Source of the DNA: Branchiostoma floridae
Taxonomy: Eukaryota; Chordata; Leptocardii; Amphioxiformes; Branchiostomatidae
Assembly: GCF_000003815.2 (NCBI RefSeq)
Contig: NC_049990.1
Coordinates: 1,563,464-1,627,463 of the forward strand
Direction: 5' to 3'
Length of the DNA: 64,000 nt
Shown here: piece by piece, positions 56,463 to 64,000 of the stretch
Position numbering within the stretch: the stretch's first letter is position 1
Layout of the letters: each line of letters begins with the position of its first letter
Position numbers and translations under genes: made by a program
The notes under the pieces: model-generated
Seen by the model: only the letters and a program-made list of their open reading frames with translations
Told to the model about the DNA's origin: nothing
Databases searched by the model: none

Positions 56463-59400
56463 ATGTGGAAGCTTCTGCTGCTCATCGCGGCTGTGATTGT
56501 CTGGCCGGGATCGGCACAAGGTAGGCTTACGATTTGCGGGAATAACGTTCTTGATTAGGAGCATTTCTGGGGATCAGGAAAGATTGATGACAGAGGTGGG
56601 ACAGTTATTGTTATTATTGGCGTGCCTGTTCGTGTGTGGGGTTACATACACAGCTAATATCTACTGAAACATCACTACTACCCCAGATAACCCCATCGGG
56701 AGTAAATTACTGTTGAAGTAAGTACCTGGCCCCTTATTAGAAAAGGCCTCCTGTCTGGCACGAAAGGGCCAGTCTGGGCTGCAGTTTGTGTTGGTGGTTC
56801 CCTCGGGGGCGCCCCTGGTCTGGTTTGAGAAAACTGCTGATGTCGGTATTTGTATGGTTGTTGACAATAAGTTTGTAGAATGTAGTAAGGCGGGAATTTC
56901 TTCTCCAGAGAGAATTTATCTGTTTGCGTTTTTGAACATCCGTTGACAACATAACTTAAAATCCGCTGGGTGGACAGCGATGATGTTTTAGTATATTGGG
57001 AAATAGAGGTTTATAGCTGCTTCTGTGTCTCTTTGTGAGTTCCCTTGATACTTCATTGGGCCTTCTAACCTTTGTATCTTTTTGTCCTTGACATGCCATG
57101 GTTTTTATCATTTGGATACCGACAGCTTTTGATATCGGTGAACAGCAAAGTGGTGTCGGATCTGGCCTCACATTTGATTTGTTCTAAGACTTACACTAGA
57201 ATTTCAATTAGGCTAAGAAAATATTTGGCCGATCATGATCTTATCTTTATAATCAGTTAAACAAGCAAATCAGTGAAAACATATCTCACGGATTTAGAGG
57301 ACTACCGAACACGTGTTGCTTCTTTGCTTATGTTTCTTCTTCTTCATGGCACTTATCCGTAACTTCATATGTCAATGAGATCACGTGTCTGTAACTATCG
57401 CGAGTTTACTTTCTAAAGTGATTGGTCGTTTTAAAGGTCGCATAACACAATATTTATGCATATGGGCGACCCCCGTCTCCAATAGTAGTTCGGGTATAAA
57501 GTACGTAGTGGCTCAGAGTACTTGCAACGTAGTAATTCTTCCGTGCACAACAGATCTGAAGTGGGAACTGTGGTGAACGGTAGGGGTATACATCGGTTTT
57601 CAGACTGTAACGTTATAAGTTGGGTTACGTTGCTTCTTCGGCCGGTGGGAATTTGCGCCTTGGTACTGTACTGGGCACTGCCTGTGCGTCGCCTGCAGTT
57701 CCATGACCTCTGCTGGGGGTCAAATAAATGTGGATTTTATGGAAGAACGAGCCGGCAACCTTATGCTCATTTCCAGATGTTTTATCGGTTGTGCCCATGC
57801 TTCTTGAATTCTTGTCAATCGCTTACACACCCTATTATGGATTTTGAGGCGTCGAACCTCCTCACCCTGAGGTCCTTTACCATGTAAATCCCCATTGGCG
57901 AAATACTGTGTCATGCCATCTTAATCCGAAATAATTCGACAGTAGTTGTTGAAAATGTGCACCATAGTGCTGGAAGAAAGTTTAGCATGATCGTTACAAC
58001 ATGATCATGTGCACCATTGTGAGATAACCTTACGGGGAAAACAATACAGATTTTTAATAGAATTATACAATTTCCAAATTAGTACAAACAAGATTGGACT
58101 TCTAATGTGTGGCATAAGCCAATACTTTAAAACATAACGTCAATAAGAACTTTCGAAAAAAGCCTCTTAGTGCGCAGTTCCGAGCAGTGATGTTATTGAA
58201 ACCGGTTGGTACCAGGCGATCCCTGGGGAAAATAGGATTTGTACAGTGTGCTATCAGGGCAAAGTGGAAAACGAGCCACACTTTCTCTTGTTACTGTCCT
58301 TTCTACGATGACCTTCGGGGAAATCTCTTCCGTAAAATGTTTGTCAAATGTCCCGAGAAAGGGATGAAATCAGAATTGGGCGGCCTACGTCACATTTCCA
58401 ACCAGGGCCAGGCCAGGCAGCTTTCAGGAACGAAAGGGGAAAGACACCAAACTACACAAGACGTTAAGAGAATAGCAGTGTGCATCATCTGTGTGTTCTA
58501 TGTATACATGTCTATTTAGTTTTGTTTGCTAAAACCTTGGTTAATGATTTTGAACTATGTTTATTCCTACATATGATTTGATGTCTCTGTATTTTCTGAT
58601 ATCTAATGGCTTAGTACTTTACTTAATTGTTTTTGTTAGCTTATACCTCAGAGTCTGTTCTCTTATAGTATATGTTTTATGTAATAGCAATACTGTGTCT
58701 TATAAGCCCACGCGGGCTGGGCGCGTATACGTAGAGCACAAGACACGCAAATAAAATTTGTTTTTCATTCGTCGATGTAGGTTAGACATCCAGGTAATAA
58801 GATACATAAGTAAGTAAGCCGGTGCAATGGCCTAGTGGGTAGAGTGTTCGCCTTGCATTCGGAAGGTCGTGAGTTCGATCCCGGCCGAGTCATACCAAAG
58901 ACTATAAAAATGGTACATGCTGCTTTCTCTGCTTAGCACTCAGCATTCGGGAAAGAATATGGAAGTTGAACACACACCACTACCAGTGGACTAGCCCCCT
59001 GCTGTAGTGATTGCGTTGTGTGTGGCCCAGGGCTAACGAAACAGAGATGGGCACCGCCCTATGCGCCAGAAATGGGCACTGTCCTTGGCGCGGGAAGGGT
59101 TTAACTTTAACTTAACTAATAAGATACGCCAAAAATAGTTACTCAAGCAACTGGATATGGTTTTGAAACGGTCAGACGTTTCGGATAGAATCCACTATCC
59201 TTCGTCAGTGACACTGAAGAGATCTGGAAGAAACAGGTCTTTTATACTCTAACTATATATATGAATGAAGACAATTTCAGATGTCCAATAGGAAAGGTTG
59301 TAAGACAATTCAGACTGAAGACAATATCGATTCCAAAGAAAACAAAGCTAAGCCAAAGTCAAGCTGACGACAATTTGGATTTCAAAGGATAGCAAGGCTA

Positions 59401-62400
59401 AGACACAGTTAATGCAAATGAGTCAATTAGCTCCTGTTGTTCTAGTTACAGGAGCTAAAAGTTTTGTTGGCGGGGGGGGGGGGGGGGCTAATGCTATGTC
59501 CCAAGGGCCGGAAAGTTCCATACGTAGCCCCCCTTTTCTGTTGAGGGGGGGATTGGATATTCTCTCATATATGGCCTCTCTAACTCCCCGTTCAAACCAG
59601 CGGGCTTCATGGTCTAGGATTTCGGTAGATTGGAGGTTGAAGGAATGTCCTTGGCTGTGTTCTAGGTGGTTGAAAATAGCAGAAGAGTAGCCGTTGGCCT
59701 TCGGTTTGCAATGTTCTTGGTATCTTGCTTTTAGTGGACGACTAGTCTCACCAATGTATGTGTTGTTACAGTTGGGTTCCTCGCATTTGAGTCTGTAGAT
59801 TACATTGGCCTTAGTACCTTTCTGTGGTTTGTCTTTTGGATGTACCAGTTTGTGTCGGAGGGTTGAGTGAGGTTTGAAGTTAGTGGCGATGTTGAAGTTT
59901 TGGAAGATCCGTCTGAGTTTTTCCGAAACTCCTTGGACATAGGGGATGGTAATGTTGGCTTTCTTTCTGTCGGTCAATGGTTTGCACTTGGCTGTTTTCT
60001 TTGAGTGGTCCGAGGGTTTGAGGGCTTTGTTGAAGGTCCAGTTTTGGTAGCCACATTTGTTCAATGCACTTCGAAGGTGTTTGTGTTCCTCTGTTTTGGC
60101 TTTGTCAGAGGAAACAATGCTGTCTGTCCGGTGATACAAGGTTTTAATCACTGCCAGTTTGTGTTCCAAAGGGTGGTGAGAGTCAAAGGCCAGATATTGG
60201 TAAGTGTGCGTTGGTTCCCTGTACACTTCGAATTGAAGGCTGCCGTCCTTCTCTATGATAGTTTTGGTATCTAGGAAGGGGAGCATGTTGTCATGACTTG
60301 ACTCCTGTGTGAACTTGATGTTCTTATCTACTTGGTTGATGTGGTCAAAGAACTCATCAGATACTCTCTGTTTTAGCTTGCAATAAGTGTCATCTACAAA
60401 GCGGAACCAGTTGAGTGGGGAGTGTCCTTGAAAGTACTGATAGCCTTCACTTCAAACTTTTCCATGTAGAGGTTTACAACTGTACAATGGGCGACACTGG
60501 TGATCCCATAGCACAGCCGTGCAGTTGTTGGTAGAACTGTCCTTTGAAAGAGAAATACGTACACCCTAGGCAAAGGTCTAGCAGTTTGCACAGTTGGTCT
60601 GGAGATAGCTTGGTTCTGTCTGTTAGTGTGTTGTCAGCCTCCAGGGCTTCCTTGACTACCGAGACTGCGTCCTTAGGAGGTATGCAAGTGAAAAGCGAAC
60701 AGACATCGTAAGAAGGGATGATTTCATCTTCTTTTACCCGGAGATCTTTGATTTTGTCGACGAAGTCTGCACTTTCTGAACGTGATGAGACTTCCCCACT
60801 AAAGGTCCCAGGATCTTAGCTAGAAATTTTGCTAACTCGTACGTGACAGAACCTATGCTGGACACAATGGGGCGTAGGGGGACATCCTGTTTGTGGATTT
60901 TAGGAAGGCCGTAGAAGGTTGGGGGTTGTTCTGAAGTGGGGTAGATTTTTAGATAGGTGGCACGGTCAATCTTTTTTCCCTTGTCTTCCAATTCCTTGAG
61001 AGCCGTGATGATTTTCCCTTTAAACTGGGAGGTGGGGTCCTTCTTCAAAGGCGCATAGGTGATTTTGTCCCCTAATAGATCTTGTACCTTTCTGTCGTAC
61101 TGTTCCCTGTCTAAGACTACTGTGCATCTCCCCTTGTCTGCCGGCAGAATTACTATGTCTTGATTGGTGGCCAAATCTTTGAGAGCAGTTTGTTCTTCCC
61201 GATGTTGCTGGGAGGGGTTTTTGAAGCTTTCAAAGTGGTAGCTACTTTGGCGCGTAAGGCTTCAGCCTGTCTCTGTGGCAAACGGGCCCGGTGGATTGCT
61301 GACTCAGTTTCTGTGACAATGTCGATGCTGGGGATCTTGTTAGGGGCTACTGCAAAATTTAGGCCTTTAGACAGTAGGGATTTCTCTGGTTCTGTAAGAG
61401 AATGGCTACTGAGATTCCTGACCCACCTCTCGTCTGTTCTAGTCTGAACTGGGGTTTTGGAACTGTTTGATCTCCTATTGGGGTCCCTATCTGCACGACT
61501 GTTTCCTTCCTTTAGTAATAGACGTTCAAATTTGTCCTTTTGTCTGGCTTTCCCCTTCTCGTGTTGGGCGAGTTGTTCGCGAGTTACAAAGGCTTTACTT
61601 TCAGCAAAGGTGTTTTCTGATAGTTGTTCCCTCAGTAGATCTTCAAGGTTAGTTTTTCTGTGATTGAGACCATCCAATTTGTAGTTAATCTGTCTCACCC
61701 TCTCGTTTATCAACTTCCTTTCAGCGTTGCGAATGATATTGTTGGCCTTGAATCCTTTGATGGAGGTTTTTAGACGTAAACTAACAGGAGTCACACGTAC
61801 CTTGAGGCTGCGCAAGTTGTAACGAAGATGGTTCCTGTAGTCCGCAATCTTCCTGCTGGTCTTCTCCAGGTCCCTCACTGATTTCATGCAAAACTTACCG
61901 TACTGATCCAAGATACGTCGATGTAGGTTAGACATCCAGGTAATAAGATACGCCAAAAATAGTTACTCAAGCAACTGGATATGGTTTTGAAACGGTCAGA
62001 CGTTTCGGATAGAATCCGCTATCCTTCGTCAGTGACACTGAATAGATCTGGAAGAAACAGGTCTTTTATACTCTAACTATATATATGAATGAAGACAATT
62101 TCAGATGTCCAATAGAAAAGGTTGTAAGACAATGCAGACTGAAGACAATATCGATTCCAAAGAAAACAAAGCTAAGCCAAAGTCAAGCTGAAGACAATTT
62201 GGATTTCAAATGATAGCAAGGCTAAGACACAGTTCATGCAAATGAGTCAATTAGCTCCTGNNNNNNNNNNNNNNNNNNNNNNNNNNNNNNNNNNNNNNNN
62301 NNNNNNNNNNNNNNNNNNNNNNNNNNNNNNNNNNNNNNNNNNNNNNNNNNNNNNNNNNNNTATCTTCTTACATATATATAGTTAGAGTATAAAAGACCTG

Positions 62401-63874
62401 TTTCTTCCAGATCTCTTCAGTGTCACTGACGAAAGATAGTGGATTCTATCCGAAACGTCTGACCGTTTCAAAACCATATCCAGTTGCTTGAGTAACTATT
62501 TTTGGCGTGTTTTTCATTCATTTATCTTTTCCTTTCTTCCTTCCTCCTTTCATTCATTTATCCATTTATCCATCCACCCATCCATCCATCCATCTATTCA
62601 TTTCTTCATTCATTCATTCATTCATCCATCCATCGACCCATCCATCCATCAATTCATTCATTCATTCATTCATTCAATTATTCATTTATTCATGTATACC
62701 TATGCATGGCCTACAAACCAGACAAATCAATGTTCAGGTATATTCTTATCGAATTTTCGGATATTTGCCAGGCCTTAATCTACTATACCCCTAGATTATT
62801 CTTTGACAAAATGGCAGTAACACGATTTCTTACTTTCTAAGACCAACAGGTGTACCTGACCACGATTGACAACTGGTCCTTTTGGAAGATTCGTGCGACA
62901 GGCCCGATGACAGATGCCAACGTGAAAGTCACGTGTGAGTCGGCGGGGATGAGGTATCCGTGTCACCAGTCGGGTGCGGCCGGGTGTACCGTCTTCTGGG
63001 ACTCAGGCTGTATCACGTTAACGTTTCACCATGCCGAATGCTATACGCTAAATGCTCTCTCGAGTGAACTGTGTGGAACCATAGAACCATACGGCAGGTA
63101 TTGTCAGCCGCTTGATGACACCTTTGTGTACTACCCTGGCTGGGCCGGTGACAGCGCTTTCGGAGTGGACTACGACACTCACACCCACCACCTGGAAGGA
63201 GCGAACTACAACAACATGTACGCGCTGTGTGCAGGTGAGGATATAGCCTCGATGTCATTTGAAAATACAATGTCATTGAGACAACGTCTTTTTCTCCCTT
63301 TTCTGGGTGTGGTTGTGTGTTGTGTTGGTTGGGGACGATCCAACATATATCTCCATAAAGGTCAGAAGACACATAGAATTCTTTTTTATTTGTTTATTTG
63401 TTTATTAAAATTCACCACACAAGTTGAAGGGTCGGGGGAACAGGTGGTGACACCTTTACTGGCCCTCATCCCGACTTAAAAATACATTAGTTACAGCAGA
63501 ATAAGATTAAAGAAATACGACATAATCAATCAATCAGACTACCGAGCCCTTAAATCCTGGCAGGTGGTGCACTTACATGCAGTAGACAGGTACAGAGGTT
63601 ATCAGATTTAGTTGCATTATCTACCCAGGGTAAGACCAAAGTTTTATTAGAATAAAATGATGGGCACGTATTCTGAATCTTGCCCTTCGTTTCGAACTCG
63701 AAGCCAATGCGTATTCCCCGAGGGCAGTGGTAATGACCAACTTGATGTACAAAACTCTGTTTCTAGTCTCCTCGTGTGCGACCTCCCCGTGTCTCCACGG
63801 CACCTGTACTGATGATGTCGGGGGCTACACCTGTAGCTGTGAGAACGGCTGGACTGGACAAAACTGTGATCTAC
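56463..63874 (+). CDS. Partial secreted Cys-rich/EGF protein, paralog of the SRCR/EGF gene
   Basis: Exon 1 (56463-56520) encodes MWKLLLLIAAVIVWPGSAQ, a close copy of the signal-peptide exon at 33617-33674, same length and phase. After an intron of about 6.3 kb an exon at 62850-63234 encodes ~128 residues with eight cysteines (NWSFWKIRATGPMTDANVKV, YPCHQSGAAGC, YNNMYALCAG). I do not recognise the domain family. Exon 63767-63874 encodes an EGF module ([27 protein letters not shown]). The gene continues past the window. The acceptor at 62850 needs phase 0 while exon 1 ends in phase 1, so at least one exon is missing, perhaps in the N gap or hidden in the repeat-rich intron. Secretion and extracellular binding are inferred from the modules. 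Confidence 0.65.
56521..58770. other. Intronic sequence with retroelement relics
   Basis: Contains pieces resembling the PLE tail at 40740-40835: gatcacgtgtctgtaact with cgcgagttta (about 57380-57410) and gacagtagttgttgaaaat with ctggaagaaagtttagcat (57940-57990). A left arm of the ggcctacgtcacatttcc MITE is at about 58380. Minus-strand frames at 56660-57170 look like a retroelement ORF (ELTKRHRSSYKPLFP), but I cannot classify it. Confidence 0.4.
58806..59116 (+). mobile_element. tRNA-derived SINE with 11-bp target duplication
   Basis: 311 bp. The head is tRNA-like: A box tggcctagtgg at 58828-58838, B box gagttcgatcc at 58871-58881, and an anticodon-loop-like cttgcat suggesting tRNA-Ala origin. 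An unrelated body follows. TAATAAGATAC flanks it on both sides (58795-58805 and 59117-59127). It lies inside the left terminal repeat of the PLE, so it is younger than the PLE. Confidence 0.88.
59178..59208 (-). ncRNA. Hammerhead-ribozyme-like core in the PLE terminal repeat
   Basis: The minus strand reads CTGACGA, an A, then a hairpin GGATAG-tggatt-CTATCC, then GAAAC. This is the conserved order of a hammerhead core (CUGANGA, stem II, GAAA). One additional A precedes stem II, and I could not find convincing stems I and III in a single unit. Hammerhead motifs are known in PLE terminal repeats. Other copies: 62002-62032 (minus; compensating loop change only) and 62426-62456 (plus; stem II weakened by G to A). 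Confidence 0.4.
62261..62360. other. Assembly gap (100 N)
   Basis: A round-number N run between a direct and an inverted PLE terminal repeat, consistent with a misassembled or unresolved repeat junction. Confidence 0.99.
62361..62508 (+). mobile_element. Inverted PLE terminal-repeat copy
   Basis: From tatatatagttagagtataa through agatctcttcagtgtcactg to gagtaactatttttggcgt this is the reverse complement of 59117-59270. An inverted partial unit next to a full unit is a known arrangement for Penelope elements. Confidence 0.8.
62515..62695. repeat. cattcattcatc microsatellite
   Basis: Imperfect ATTC/CATC tetranucleotide runs. The long SIHPSIHP-like frames across it are artefacts. Confidence 0.9.
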
Positions 63875-64000
63875 GTATGTATCGCTTTGCTTCATTAGGC
63901 TACAGCAGGTAAATTTTATGGATGACATCCTCTGCAGACTGCAAAAATAGTGCGATAGGGCGAAAAAAAACAAGATAGGTGAAAAAAACAAGATGGGTAA
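63875..64000. other. Intron start, no further feature seen
   Basis: Sequence after the EGF exon donor (C|GTATGT at 63875). It ends with an aaaaaacaagatrggt-type short repeat. The next exon lies outside the window. Confidence 0.5.

Larger units (their letters stand above)
58771..62260 (-). mobile_element. Broken Penelope-like element with long terminal repeats
   Basis: On the minus strand, frames 61956-61153, 61174-60734 and 60286-59423 plus a frameshifted zone between them encode a PLE protein. The N-terminal region is basic and helical. The RT has ILPADKGRCTVVLD, FYGLPKIHK, LRPIVSSIG and a catalytic FVDDTY (near 60390-60410). The C-terminal GIY-YIG endonuclease has TYIGETSRPLKARYQEH. At least two frameshifts make it inactive. 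Direct terminal repeats lie at 58771-59447 (interrupted by a SINE) and 61917-62260. A poly-G run lies at 59472-59487. Confidence 0.85.

Noticed and set aside
58821-58895. Genuine tRNA gene
   Set aside because: The tRNA-like head is degenerate, continues into a SINE body and is flanked by a target-site duplication, so it is the SINE promoter region.
62488-62840. Three overlapping frames rich in Ser/Ile/His/Pro
   Set aside because: Translation of an ATTC/CATC microsatellite.

Overview
The window reads as a chordate-type invertebrate genome and most resembles amphioxus (Branchiostoma). This is my recognition of gene families and repeat style, not a database match. Genes have many small exons and short introns. 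Secreted SRCR/EGF/C-type-lectin modules sit in symmetric phase-1 exons. Terminal-inverted-repeat elements, Penelope-like elements (PLEs), a tRNA-derived SINE and long minisatellites are dense. There are no bacterial features. Two assembly gaps occur, at 50924-51857 and 62261-62360.

Layout. (1) 334-943, minus: the first two exons of a secreted LDLa protein that leaves the window on the left. (2) 3859-11407, plus, and 14175-18549, minus: convergent BTB/POZ paralogs forming an inverted duplication. They share exons 1-5; the plus copy ends in four unrelated exons and the minus copy in a BEN domain. An 81-bp minisatellite lies between them. (3) 19872-26335, plus: a 14-exon, 349-aa GPR157/cAMP-receptor-like 7TM receptor. 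(4) 28464-30301, minus: a four-exon, 286-aa type II membrane TNF-superfamily ligand, convergent with the receptor gene. (5) 33617-39816, plus: a secreted SRCR-EGF(x4)-CTLD-EGF-like(x4) protein whose lectin exon carries a one-base frameshift. (6) 40182-43420: a MITE, a PLE tail, and a 2.5-kb foldback element inserted into that tail. The foldback element carries a small three-exon P-loop gene. (7) 43690-46095: a 24-bp minisatellite split by a SINE-like insertion. (8) 46239-50270, minus: a single-exon LRR transmembrane receptor of 1343 aa whose cytoplasmic tail repeats YEDI/YEDM tyrosine motifs. (9) 50271-56462: gap, LINE fragment, MITE. (10) 56463-63874 and beyond, plus: a paralog of gene 5 with nearly the same signal-peptide exon, a large intron holding a broken PLE with a SINE in its terminal repeat, then an unrecognised Cys-rich exon and an EGF exon.

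The most unusual pattern is recurrent. At five exons in five genes (two of them paralogs) a tandem repeat contains the 3' end of the exon plus its 5' splice site and extends into the following intron: the LDLa exon, exon 1 of both BTB genes, exon 9 of the GPCR and the SRCR exon. Copy number runs from 2 to roughly 50. This suggests donor-site-containing segments (AG|GT or similar) are tandemly amplified in this genome, creating arrays of decoy or alternative donors.

All exon models come from reading splice sites, phases and protein similarity by eye. Those whose phases close exactly (BTB pair, GPCR, TNF ligand, foldback gene) are the most secure.
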